A DNA stretch of 63,010 nucleotides from a virus: IMG/VR virus record IMGVR_UViG_3300044638_001695, positions 1-63,010 of that record; one strand, given 5' to 3'. Below, piece after piece: positions 15,101 through 27,911 of this stretch. Each line of letters starts with the position of its first letter. Within the stretch, counting starts at the first letter, position 1. The translations under genes and the position numbers were made by a program. The notes beneath the pieces are model-generated. The model saw nothing but the letters and a program-made list of their open reading frames with translations. It was not told the origin of the DNA and did not search any database.

Positions 15101-18100
15101 TTACAGATGTTTTAAACCTCTGCCATCCTCCGCCCAAATACGAAGCCATAAGAGGCTCGGCGTTCACTGCCCAAAACTCAGATGGATTAATGTATTGGTA
15201 GTATGAATAATCCGGCATTGCATCTGCTGCAAGTTGCATAGTTTCGTTGGTTGGGTTTTCAATAAAATTACCAACCGTTACAAAAAAAGCCTTTTCTTCA
15301 TCTGTCTTTGCATTTCGTGTTGCTTTAAGCAGGGACTTACCCCAAGCGTCAACCAATGCAGCTTGGGCGTCCTGAGTCATTAATTGCTCAAGAGAGTGCG
15401 TAACTTCATGGCGTAATGTAGATGGGTTTGTAGTTCCTTCTGATTCTTTGAAAAGACGCACAATTTTTGTTAACGCAAAGAATTGACCAGCCGCGTCAAG
15501 ATCGGCGGCCTTACCAGTAGCAGTCTTAACGGACAGCCTTAACCCATCCAACAGACTTGGATTTTTTTTGTACATTGCGTCAACGACATCGTAAACCTCT
15601 TGCGATATATTGCCATCTGCAAGTTCCTTTGCCGCCCGAGCCAAGAAATCAACCGGTGATGTTTTTGGTTCTTTTGTTGACTCGATGACGTCTTTTAAAT
15701 CTTGCGCTTGAAGAGACAAATATTTGTATGATTCTTTATCAAACGGCTTGCTTTTGTCTTTAACAAAACGACGCTGAATTGCTGCCAACTTTTGTTTTAA
15801 GCTTGCATACTTAGCAATATTTTCTTTGCGAATTTGTTCAGCAGAGTTGGAAGAAGCAATTTCTTGGTCAGGAAATATGGTTCTTAAATTGCTTGTTGAT
15901 TCCATAAAATCATCAAACGAATCCCATGACATATCTACCTTATCGGGATCAAGGTTGTCTACAACTTTGCCATCTTCTGTAAGGTAAAAAGTAAAACCGT
16001 CTAGCGTTTTGAACTCTTTGCTTTTGTTTTTCTTTCCGACGTTATAAAGAAACTCATCTTTAGACGCATACTTGACATCTTTAGCAAGTAAGAAGCGACC
16101 AATTTGATAAAGCTCACTAGCACTAGAGACAGGCTCACCAGTCGAGCGATCATAGAAATACCCACGACGAGATGGGTCAAAACCAACTTGAGTCCATGCG
16201 CTGTCTTTGGATAGCTCTTTTACCTTATTTAAAGTTTCTTCTGGGCTTGTGTTAACCCATTCGCCTTCTGCCGTTTGCAATGGCTCTTTGACAGGGTTGA
16301 TCCCCATGTTTAAGCTTTTTTCCTGACTCCTAGGTGCAAACGTGACGTTTTTAATATGCCCAGTGCTGGCGTATTTAATGACTTTTCCTGCCGTCTTGTA
16401 AGGAAGGCCTGTTTTCGGATCGTCGTTTGCCTTGCCTGTATGGATAGACACAACAGGAAGTCCCGCATTTAGCGCAGGAACGTCCATTCTTAATCCAACT
16501 TTTGTTCCATTTGGTATGGATTTTTCTACCCGTGCAGCGTCTACAGGATCGTGGAAAAAATCTACAATCTTTTGCAATGGAGTGGGTGGCTCTAAAACAT
16601 CCATTGAGACTTCAGCTATAGGCGTGTATTTGTCTGCGTAAGCGTTAAAGTCTTCTCTAGACATCTTCCCTTGCTGAAATAACCTACCAGCCGCTACGAC
16701 ATAAGGGTTGCGACCTTTTGGAGTCTTCTGACCTGTTATGTCCAATTCAGGCAATTCTTTTTTGTCTACAAATATATCTTTCTGACCAGTTAGGTCTTCC
16801 TCTGCCGTCTTGCCAAGCTCAAACTCGCCAGCAGCTTTCTCGCTACGGGCGGCGATATCTTTGCGGTCTTGCTCAGACTTGGCCTTAGCGTCAGCCTCAC
16901 GGTCAGCGCGAGCCTTGTCTGCGGCAGCTTTATCGGCAGCTTCTTGCTTGGCCTTTAACTCTTCTTCGCTTGGGCTTGTAAGTTCCGCTGGTGGCGGCGG
17001 TACATTAACTTGGCTAACATCTCCACGGCCTCCTTGCTTGGCTGCTTGGGCAATTGCTTTGGCGAGTTCTGATTTTGCACGGTTGTAATACTCCAATTCG
17101 GATAGGTTTTGAGCGCCTTTGATCCCGTCAATAATTGCACCGGAATCCAAACCTAGTTTTTGCATTTGCCTTTCAAGCTCAGCAACCTCGGCCTGCAACT
17201 CTGGGCTTGCCTTTGTAAATCCAATTACATTTAAGTCTTGTGGCGTGTAGCCAGCATCTAACATAATTTGCTTGGCTGTGTTTTCTACAACCTTTGCCGC
17301 TGGCACTTTAGCGGGAGCCTCGCCAAACATATCAGGCTCTTGAGAGCGCGATGCTTCGGCATTTACGTCAGTAGCAATACGACGCAAGCCTTCACCAATT
17401 TTCTTCGCAGAACGAGTATTGTTTGCAAACAATTGCAAGACTTGCTTGGCAATAGAGTCTTCGCTAATTAACTCTTGTTGAGCAATAACATCGGCTAGTT
17501 TTTGTCCTTGTCTGCTAGCATTAATAGCCATTTCAGCCGACTGAACAACTTGCGGACGTATATCGTACTCACCTGTTCCGGCAAGCTGCGCCATTTGTGG
17601 AGCCGCCTGAGATAGGCCGTTAATAATGTTAGCCGCATCAACAGACTTTGCCTCTGCTGCAAGTGAAACTAACGCATCATTGCCATAGGCTTTATAGAAA
17701 ATAGCAGCGTTTAGGCGATCATAAGCTTGGCGCGTTGGGCGTCCCTGCTTGTCAATCAACTCTTGCTGCTCGGATTGCGGCATTGCAGCAACGAATCCAC
17801 GAACCGTTTCTGGACTGATTGCTCCATCTTCACGGAACTCAAGCCCGTCAAGATCAATTCGGTTTGCATCGTTCTTAGCTCGTTCTGTTGCCGACAAAGC
17901 AAGAGTAGAGGAGGTATTGCTTTCATCCGCAATATCTTGAGTAACCTGATCCTGCGGCATAATGCGCACTAAAATCGGGTTCTTAATTCTGTTAATGACG
18001 TCCGGGCTAATGCCGTGAATATCATCCGCAAGAAGGTCTTGTTTGTACTGACCCATCGTGCCACGAACATAGCCTTCCTTGAGGCCGGCAATACGCCCGT

Positions 18101-19817
18101 TTGTGACGGCTTTGAAACCGGTAAATTCAGGGCTGGCATACTCTGGGATAGAAGATCCATCAACCGCATTGGACGCTATCAATTGATCTGCATCGACAAC
18201 AGCATATTGAACGGGTATTTTGCGGTTTGTTTTAGCGGAAACAACAGAACCCTGTCTTCCGACTTGCTGTGCTGGCAATGTTTGTGCGCCAAAGACAACT
18301 GGAGCGCCCTCAAGGAATGAGTTTGAAAATGCAACTCTTGAGTAGTCAGGCTTATTGGCTATTGCATTCATTTGCGCAATAGACGTTGGGCTGCTACGCT
18401 CACGGTTTTGTAAAATCGTATTAGCTGCAACACCACCTTCTGCAACCGGCTCTGCTGTCTCAGCGGCTTTTGGCGTCTCAACTAGTTCGCCCTTGTCATT
18501 CAATGGAATAATATCTTCTGCTGAAGGTTGCACAATTTTTGGTTGTGCAGGTTGTGCAACAGGAGGTAATGTACGCTGCTCAGCAGACTCTGGTGCAGCT
18601 CCTAGTGGAAGCTCTAACTCAGGCGGCTCTACTTGCACGGCTTGTGCCGGAGTAGCTTGTGTAATTTGTGCGGGGGTAGTTTGTGCAACTTGTGCAGGCT
18701 TAATAGGCAATTGCCCTTGACTGCGCTGAAATTCTTCTTCCATTGCAGCTTGGTCTAGCGCAACATCGGACGGTACGCCTTCAGGTAAAGCGACCGGAGG
18801 AGCGCCCGGGGGGGCGGCTGGAGGAGCAGTCTCAATTGTCTCCTGTTCTTCAGCAGGCGTCTCTGGCGCTTTTGGGGCCTGAGCAGCCATCTGACGAGCC
18901 TGATCTCGACGCATAGCTGTGCCGGGTATAGAAATTGTGCCGCCTAATATCCCGCCGCCGATAAAACTTTCTACAAATTCATTAATGGCATCCTGATCGC
19001 CTAGCGTCAGCCCTGCCTGTAATCTTTCTAAGAATTGTTGACCAACTTCTGTCATACCCTCTATGCCGCCTGTACGAGCGCCCTGAGCGCCGTAAGCCGC
19101 TGTGCTACGAACGATACCTTGCTTAGCAATTTCCGCAGCCTGAGCCTCTGTAACTTCTTTTCCGGCTTTACCAAACAATCTTTGTACGCCCGGGATCATG
19201 CGGAATGACAGGGTTTCTAGCGCGGATTGTGGAATGGCGGTAGCAATAGCGCCAGTAAGGTTGGTGTCTTCAAGCGCGAAGCCCCGTTCTTGCTGTCGCT
19301 GAAGATTAGATCCCGCAAATTGAATGGCTGATGCTAGGCCACTAATGCCTGTAGCCACTGCACCGGAAGCGCCTGCTGCTGTTGCAACGCCCGCCGCCGC
19401 AATGGGGGCGATCATGTAAGGGATAGATTGACCAAGCGTCTCAACAAATTTTCCCGAGAAATCGGTTGACCATCCGCCCTCTATGGGCTTAAACGCTTTT
19501 TTGCCTTTCTCTTCCGCCTCTTCTTGGATTTGCTTGGCTTTCTCTACGTCCATTATTCCAATACGACCAGCAAGACCTGCGAGGCCACCTTTGAGTCCCT
19601 GATAGCTCGAGTAAATAGACGTATCAAGATCACTTCGCGCACCAATGCCGGGCTGACCTTCTACGCCAAAACGATTGCGAATAGCGGCCTGTGTTGCTGC
19701 GTTAGCTTGTGTGTAATTCTCATCCTGCGGCGCATACTTGGTGAAGATGGCAGCTTTAGTCTCCTCGTTAGCGTTGACGTAATTAGGATCATTGAGAATT
19801 TCCGACAAGCTTGCCAT
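12129..19817 (-). CDS. giant polyvalent virion protein with DdrB/ParB-like, metallopeptidase and LPD38-like domains
   Basis: At 2562 residues it is the largest product here. About 125-300 is glycine-rich and hydrophobic, then a Pro/Ala/Gln linker. About 470-825 resembles the DdrB-like ParB domain of polyvalent proteins. A charged coiled coil follows, then an unknown globular part. HEVTH at H1470-H1474 (LRHEVTHSLEQL) is a zinc metallopeptidase motif with NPSEFWA downstream. About 2005-2400 matches the LPD38 type (ITRFFSAINTQYNLIFGAWN) with a hydrophobic stretch (MAAGIGIGIAQAIALAMAG). Such proteins are thought to be carried in the virion and injected. It is the last late gene. Confidence 0.85.
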   Translation of the reverse strand: MASLSEILNDPNYVNANEETKAAIFTKYAPQDENYTQANAATQAAIRNRFGVEGQPGIGARSDLDTSIYSSYQGLKGGLAGLAGRIGIMDVEKAKQIQEEAEEKGKKAFKPIEGGWSTDFSGKFVETLGQSIPYMIAPIAAAGVATAAGASGAVATGISGLASAIQFAGSNLQRQQERGFALEDTNLTGAIATAIPQSALETLSFRMIPGVQRLFGKAGKEVTEAQAAEIAKQGIVRSTAAYGAQGARTGGIEGMTEVGQQFLERLQAGLTLGDQDAINEFVESFIGGGILGGTISIPGTAMRRDQARQMAAQAPKAPETPAEEQETIETAPPAAPPGAPPVALPEGVPSDVALDQAAMEEEFQRSQGQLPIKPAQVAQTTPAQITQATPAQAVQVEPPELELPLGAAPESAEQRTLPPVAQPAQPKIVQPSAEDIIPLNDKGELVETPKAAETAEPVAEGGVAANTILQNRERSSPTSIAQMNAIANKPDYSRVAFSNSFLEGAPVVFGAQTLPAQQVGRQGSVVSAKTNRKIPVQYAVVDADQLIASNAVDGSSIPEYASPEFTGFKAVTNGRIAGLKEGYVRGTMGQYKQDLLADDIHGISPDVINRIKNPILVRIMPQDQVTQDIADESNTSSTLALSATERAKNDANRIDLDGLEFREDGAISPETVRGFVAAMPQSEQQELIDKQGRPTRQAYDRLNAAIFYKAYGNDALVSLAAEAKSVDAANIINGLSQAAPQMAQLAGTGEYDIRPQVVQSAEMAINASRQGQKLADVIAQQELISEDSIAKQVLQLFANNTRSAKKIGEGLRRIATDVNAEASRSQEPDMFGEAPAKVPAAKVVENTAKQIMLDAGYTPQDLNVIGFTKASPELQAEVAELERQMQKLGLDSGAIIDGIKGAQNLSELEYYNRAKSELAKAIAQAAKQGGRGDVSQVNVPPPPAELTSPSEEELKAKQEAADKAAADKARADREADAKAKSEQDRKDIAARSEKAAGEFELGKTAEEDLTGQKDIFVDKKELPELDITGQKTPKGRNPYVVAAGRLFQQGKMSREDFNAYADKYTPIAEVSMDVLEPPTPLQKIVDFFHDPVDAARVEKSIPNGTKVGLRMDVPALNAGLPVVSIHTGKANDDPKTGLPYKTAGKVIKYASTGHIKNVTFAPRSQEKSLNMGINPVKEPLQTAEGEWVNTSPEETLNKVKELSKDSAWTQVGFDPSRRGYFYDRSTGEPVSSASELYQIGRFLLAKDVKYASKDEFLYNVGKKNKSKEFKTLDGFTFYLTEDGKVVDNLDPDKVDMSWDSFDDFMESTSNLRTIFPDQEIASSNSAEQIRKENIAKYASLKQKLAAIQRRFVKDKSKPFDKESYKYLSLQAQDLKDVIESTKEPKTSPVDFLARAAKELADGNISQEVYDVVDAMYKKNPSLLDGLRLSVKTATGKAADLDAAGQFFALTKIVRLFKESEGTTNPSTLRHEVTHSLEQLMTQDAQAALVDAWGKSLLKATRNAKTDEEKAFFVTVGNFIENPTNETMQLAADAMPDYSYYQYINPSEFWAVNAEPLMASYLGGGWQRFKTSVKGLFEALKNVLGFDNKSSVYKTFNSVINADKERKSPMLSDYVRMVGKMLPTYNIPKPTNKPSQATLPSVLPAPKSLPLKPKPAATWQSLEPMTWKDTRAIQLFDKHRNLDLVQKEITKIVGEIGNDLNAYRAETLAHGRAERQVKDFLSLEFRPIIKEMKDGNITDEALTEYLVMRHAEEANDLIAKRNPNDPTKQDKGSGVSYQQREDYFKALDPAKKKVFESLAKKVDEVLKKTRDLLEEGGVITKEQKEAWESLFEFYVPLRREESDYSLPSSSYRRVGDYAKSRTGSAKDVIDVLSNIAANREIAVHRIEKEKVNRAVYGLAVMNPNPEYWMAISPDAIKNKDLLVAELEDKFDLSRQDAEAFVKNIMAEPTKERFNKETGVVDRYIDTTAKYGDYVLPVKMDGKDRFVFFNPKNDRSMQMVQSLRGLDVPQLGSVMQTIAPITRFFSAINTQYNLIFGAWNFARDIQGARLNLSTTPIAEDKNAVFTGTFSAIPDIYKAVREQTADKPFSDTGDGSWDDFTKHGGKVGYKDQFARLNQSTNIVNRELAALDRGITMSGAYKVANWISNVNDVLENATRLSAYRVALDKFKKEAEANNAGGKISEKQLEDMKARAADIAKNITVNFNRKGTFGVTAGSLYAFFNASAQGTKRLYETLSGPKGKTIMAAGIGIGIAQAIALAMAGFDEDEPTEFIKQKNLIIPTGDGKYVMWPMPFGFNIFPNLGRTFFETASKASKGQSVTPQLVNAVTMLANAFNPLGGGGLLQMVAPTVADPIVALIENKDAFGRPISRESRATSPVPGYKLSRDPSPSISQFLAEFINTITFGDKDKRGALSPTADQIDYLGKQLGGGVYREVSGILTYVSNKIQDKETPDYKVPIAGKIVGDLNSPPAISQRFYSNVIKMAEHEASIKGRIERRESVTEYMRNNPEASMWRRANTLENEISKLNRRRREMVEKQEPIERIKKLDDQKTRMMKQFNDQVRKYN

Positions 19818-19818
19818 A

Positions 19819-21195
19819 TTAGTTTGTACGCAAAAGTGGGTTGTTAGGATCTACTCCACCAGAAGGTGCGCGGCGAGGAGGAGGAGAGGACGACCCGCCA
19901 CCAAATGACGGTGTTAATGCGTTGCCAACCATACTCCAAAACCCCGGCTGCGCAGCAGGAGCCTCAGAAGCCTCTGGAGGCGCTGGAATAAACAAGCTAG
20001 GATCAAGACCCCTGCCACGGAAAATTGGTTCAGCAATAGCGTAAATTCTACGATTAATTGTGACGTTTTCAGGATCATCTACGGCACGGCCTGATGCTTC
20101 TCTCGTTTTAATCAACGCACGAATCTCTGGGTTCATGTTCAAAGCTTGATAGGCTTGAGTGATGCGTTTGTCATCAGGGCTGATTCCTGCTCGTGCAGCA
20201 GCAGCTTGAATTTGCTCAAGCCTAATTGCATCACCAACACCGCTTGCAAGACCTTGCATAGATGGTGCATAGCTTTCTTTGCCGGCTTTAAAACCTGCCA
20301 TGCGTGATTCAGGGCCAATATCAATAAGCTGACCTTCGGCTCTTTGTCGTGCAGCAAGGGCTTGATTGCGGGTATTTTGTGCCGCCGCACCGCCACCTGC
20401 AATAGCCAATGCGGGAGTGCTACGACCAGCCATGCCTAGCAAGAAGTTTGTTAACTCAGAATCTCTATCAAACGCCGTTCTCTCTTGTATTTGACGTTCT
20501 TTAGCAGCGCGTTCTTCAGGAGTGTAGTTAGAGCCACGAGTAACTTCCTCTACACGCTGTCGATACACGTCTTCCGGTCTAAGGCCCAAGAGCGCAGCAA
20601 GTCCTGCCTGCAAACCACCGCTTTGTGCGTTGGCTTGTGGTTCAACGCGAGGTGCTTCGCGTTGAGGCTCTTGGCGTCTGGCAGCATAGGCACGGCGAGC
20701 TTCTTCTTCACCAACATTACCACCTTCATCAAATGCCACAATACCGCCACCTGCCATGCGCTGCATATTTGGAGCAGCCGCACCTGAAATCCCTGCCGAG
20801 GGTGGACGTTGTGGCATAGCATTCATTATCCCACCGGCTTGGGGTTGTGGCGCAGCTCCCATCATTCCTTGTGGCGCACCGGCAGCTTGCATCAATCGCT
20901 TTTGTGCTTCCTGCTGCTCACGCATTTTGTTCTGCATGACACCGGCTTGCTCTTGGACAACCTCTTGCTTGGTCATGTCCATGACTTGTTGTTCGCGCTG
21001 ATCGGCAACGGTAGGCGGCTTCCCACCCATCTTAAGTTGCATGTCACGCTGCGCAGATTCTTTCTCTGACTTAAGTTTCTGCAAAGCCAGCAGATCAATT
21101 AGATTCTGATTCTGTGCGTACTTTTGTTGCAGCATCTGTGGATTGCCGCGATACGCATCTACCGTTTGCTCAAGTGTCTGGTCAATACCGTACAT
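19819..21195 (-). CDS. internal virion-type protein, 458 aa
   Basis: Rich in Ala, Gln and Gly, with an N-terminal coiled coil (DQREQQVMDMTKQEVVQEQA), a glycine patch MAGGGIVAFDEGGN near 150-165, a charged helical middle and a Pro/Ser-rich tail. It sits next to the giant polyvalent gene and two similar low-complexity genes, the usual place of ejection proteins in podoviruses. Function is inferred from position and composition. Confidence 0.68.
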   Translation of the reverse strand: MYGIDQTLEQTVDAYRGNPQMLQQKYAQNQNLIDLLALQKLKSEKESAQRDMQLKMGGKPPTVADQREQQVMDMTKQEVVQEQAGVMQNKMREQQEAQKRLMQAAGAPQGMMGAAPQPQAGGIMNAMPQRPPSAGISGAAAPNMQRMAGGGIVAFDEGGNVGEEEARRAYAARRQEPQREAPRVEPQANAQSGGLQAGLAALLGLRPEDVYRQRVEEVTRGSNYTPEERAAKERQIQERTAFDRDSELTNFLLGMAGRSTPALAIAGGGAAAQNTRNQALAARQRAEGQLIDIGPESRMAGFKAGKESYAPSMQGLASGVGDAIRLEQIQAAAARAGISPDDKRITQAYQALNMNPEIRALIKTREASGRAVDDPENVTINRRIYAIAEPIFRGRGLDPSLFIPAPPEASEAPAAQPGFWSMVGNALTPSFGGGSSSPPPRRAPSGGVDPNNPLLRTN

Positions 21196-21204
21196 AGTAG
21201 TTCC

Positions 21205-22044
21205 TTAGCCGAACAGTGTTTTCAGTAAGCTTGTAATCCCACCAGCCGTGCCTGCGATATTTGATATAGCAGATGGTTGCTGGTAGGAATAAGACTGAGT
21301 GGCAAGCGGCATACCTTGGAGTAGCGACTGCTGGTATTGGACTTGTTTAAACGGATAGTCACGCTCTTCTTTAAACTGACCGTAATCCGCCGCAATACCT
21401 TCACTCTCAATGCCGCGCTGCACACCACCTAGCTCTGCTTGCCTACCGAGCGCGGTTAATCCGTACTGGTTTGCTTGGTTTTGAGCTTCCATTTGGCGCT
21501 GCTGTTCGGTGTTGAACTGTTGTTGACCCACATCGTAAGCCGTCTTGTAGCCTTGACCTGTAATTTCTGCCTGCTTGCCCATCAAGTTGCGGTTAAGTTC
21601 AGACTCCATAATGGCTTGACGACTACCACCGTAAGCACCGGCCTTAGTAAGTCTTGCCGCATCACCCATGCGTGTGATCTGAGCCTGACGGCGAGCTTCA
21701 TCTAATTGAGGATTTAACGACGCCATTAAGTACGGGTTCATGTACTGTTGGGCTGTACCTTCCGCAGTAAACGACTGAGGGTTAAATGCACCCATGTTCT
21801 GAGGCAATGCCAGCCCCGCTACGCCTTGAAACGCTTGGTTCTGTAGGTTAGACGCACCGGCTGTCAACGGCCCCATATACGCCTGATACGGCGTTTCGCT
21901 CAGAGCCTGACCCTTGCCAAGCATATTAGTTACATAAGGACCCGCCCAATTAGATAGGGACGACTCCGTGCTTAGCTGTTGACCAGCAAGCGGATCAGGA
22001 ATCGTTGGGGTGGTAGTGCCTGTGTTTGCGGGACCAGTTGCCAT
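21205..22044 (-). CDS. internal virion or tail-wall protein, 279 aa
   Basis: The middle (PYLMASLNPQLDEARRQAQI, then GAYGGSRQAIMESELNRNL) is a pattern common in phage virion proteins in this position. It is Gln-rich and helical, with a hydrophobic C-terminus (SLLKTLFG). It probably travels in the virion and helps DNA entry. No enzyme motif is seen. Confidence 0.68.
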   Translation of the reverse strand: MATGPANTGTTTPTIPDPLAGQQLSTESSLSNWAGPYVTNMLGKGQALSETPYQAYMGPLTAGASNLQNQAFQGVAGLALPQNMGAFNPQSFTAEGTAQQYMNPYLMASLNPQLDEARRQAQITRMGDAARLTKAGAYGGSRQAIMESELNRNLMGKQAEITGQGYKTAYDVGQQQFNTEQQRQMEAQNQANQYGLTALGRQAELGGVQRGIESEGIAADYGQFKEERDYPFKQVQYQQSLLQGMPLATQSYSYQQPSAISNIAGTAGGITSLLKTLFG

Positions 22045-22052
22045 AATTTACC

Positions 22053-22783
22053 TCAAGCCGGTAATGTTTTCTTTGGGTTAGCGGGTTTAATCTGCTTTTT
22101 CGTACCATGCGCATGCTGACGAACCCGATCCATCATGGCGTATAAAACCTTAGCACCGGCACTTGAATTGCCACTACCCAACGCACTTACAATGTCGGCG
22201 GGAACCACGAACTCACCGTGACTCAATTTAGCTTGTTGCTTGCCTTCAATCTTTGCAGGTATTTTATCAGCCATTCCATCTGTTGCGCCACCTAAATAGT
22301 AGCCAAGATTAGCTAAGCCGCCCTGTGCGTAACCAATCATACCGCCTTGTGCCGCACCGCCCACATCGTTTACAGGCACTTCAGGCGCAGGGGTTACAGG
22401 AACTACGGGTGCTTCGGGGACTACGGGGGCGGGTGCTGTAGCTTTTGGTGCATATACCATATCGGTAAAGTACCGGCGACCCATGCTTCCGGGGCGACGA
22501 TCAGCATTATAGTCAATAGGCAATTGCTGACGGGTTGCAGTAAGCGAAGGGATTCCACCCTGATAGCCCGACTTTTGTTGGCTTCCGCCAAGCATTCCAG
22601 TGCCTTGCAAAATTCCAGCAAGGGCTGTTGGACCTAGCGTGGTTAGAAGCTTGCCCCAATCCGTACCAGAACCTAATAAGGCGTTGGTTATTGCGGGTGT
22701 TTCGGTGAACATCGAATCAATTTCTTCAGGAGAATACCCTACTGGGGTAGACCCGCTACCATAATTCTCATAATCTACATCCA

Positions 22784-22787
<4 letters not shown>
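22053..22787 (-). CDS. virion protein, 244 aa, with KLSHGEFVVPAD motif
   Basis: The second half carries GGATDGMADKIPAKIEGKQQ followed by KLSHGEFVVPADIVSALGSG, a block seen in many phage virion proteins next to ejection-type genes. The N-terminus is acidic and the middle is Pro/Val/Ala-rich. Its stop and start overlap or touch both neighbours, so it belongs to the internal-protein set. The role of the block is unknown. Confidence 0.68.
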
Positions 22788-26781
<3,994 letters not shown>

Positions 26782-26785
<4 letters not shown>

Positions 26786-27231
26786 GCAAGCACCTTAGTG
26801 AAATTCTTTTCGTAATGCGTATAACCCAAAGACTCAATCAATCCTGTATGGTCGTGGTCTACCTTGCAGCTCATCATCACACGATTAACGCCAGCATTAC
26901 GCAATACATTTTCTGCGTACTTAAATAATGCTTTACCAATCCCGTTGCCTCTGCATTTAGGAACAACGTAATACCAATCTTCTTTGGCTATTTTATAACC
27001 AATGTGCCGCATATGATCGTACACAAAAAACCCAATCCAGCCTACCAATTCATCGCCTATCCGACAGGTAATGAGCTGATACATATCTCTTGCCATAGAG
27101 TACCGGTTCCAATTAATGTCTAGCGGTACATCAGAAAACACATTTACTTCTGCATGATGCTCAACAGCTAAGGGAGCTAACTCGTCAACAATGTCTTCGA
27201 CGCGCTCAACCCCAAACAGAGGACTCATCAT
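26782..27231 (-). CDS. GNAT-family acetyltransferase
   Basis: A 149-residue GNAT protein. The acetyl-CoA motif A is visible as VVPKCRGNGIGKALFKYAEN, followed by AGVNRVMMSC and a C-terminal SLGYTHYEKNF. It lies between tail genes with four-base overlaps on both sides, where related phages also carry a GNAT. The substrate may be a virion protein or a host protein; nothing here decides it. Confidence 0.85.
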
Positions 27232-27911
27232 TCCAACCTAGATACATAAACAATAGAACCAATTGCCGACGGGTTAGCAGGGCGCACATAAGGAACCGCT
27301 TGTGCTGGAATGAATTCCATATAAACACCATCTACAGGACCCACAGGGTTATATGCTTGGTCAGTTGCCCACCACAGTTTAATCTCGTCGTCCTCTTGTA
27401 TTTCAAAAGTAACAGACGAATAAGCCACAATAAAAGAATAAACGCCCGCACTTTTTCTTGCTGGGACTGTAAACTTGCTTGTAGATCTGGCAACAACCGT
27501 TCCGTTTGTTTGCAACCAAATATACGCATCGTGCGCCGCATTATCTGTATTTGCAAGCTGCAAGCTGTAATCAATCTTATACACGCCAGAGTGGGCTGCT
27601 GTAGCGCTGCCAGATGGGTTTAATGTAAAACCACTGCTTGACTCTAGCGTATCCCACAAAACAAGTGTGGGTGTGTCGTTTGCCGTGGCATATTGATCTG
27701 TATTGTCGCTTGCTGAAATATGCGGCAACTCAAGGTACTGACCACCGTTGCTACCCAACAGTCCTTGGATAACAGAATCTATCTGCGCAAAATACAAACG
27801 CAAGATGTTTGAATATCTATTCTTAAAGTCGCGTGTATATACAGGCTCTGCCAATGGCAAAGCTGGTGCGCGAGTGTTTATTAACTTAGCCACGTCTGCC
27901 GTCTTGCTTAA
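27228..27911 (-). CDS. tail-associated beta-rich protein, 227 aa
   Basis: The start is uncertain: the ATG at 27911 begins a normal N-terminus (LSKTADVAKLINTRAP), while a GTG at 27929 is also possible. Residues about 80-225 are beta-rich with repeated short strands (GVYKIDYSLQLAN, KFTVPARKSAGVYSF), like the C1q/TNF-type heads of phage tail proteins. It lies downstream of the gp10-like gene and overlaps it, so it is probably on the tail. Confidence 0.65.
   Translation of the reverse strand, partial: LSKTADVAKLINTRAPALPLAEPVYTRDFKNRYSNILRLYFAQIDSVIQGLLGSNGGQYLELPHISASDNTDQYATANDTPTLVLWDTLESSSGFTLNPSGSATAAHSGVYKIDYSLQLANTDNAAHDAYIWLQTNGTVVARSTSKFTVPARKSAGVYSFIVAYSSVTFEIQEDDEIKLWWATDQAYNPVGPVDGVYMEFIPAQAVPYVRPANPSAIGSIVYVSRLE

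Noticed and set aside
12129-19847. Many plus-strand frames opposite the giant gene
   Set aside because: They are shadows of the minus-strand coding frame, without ribosome sites or overlaps typical of this genome.
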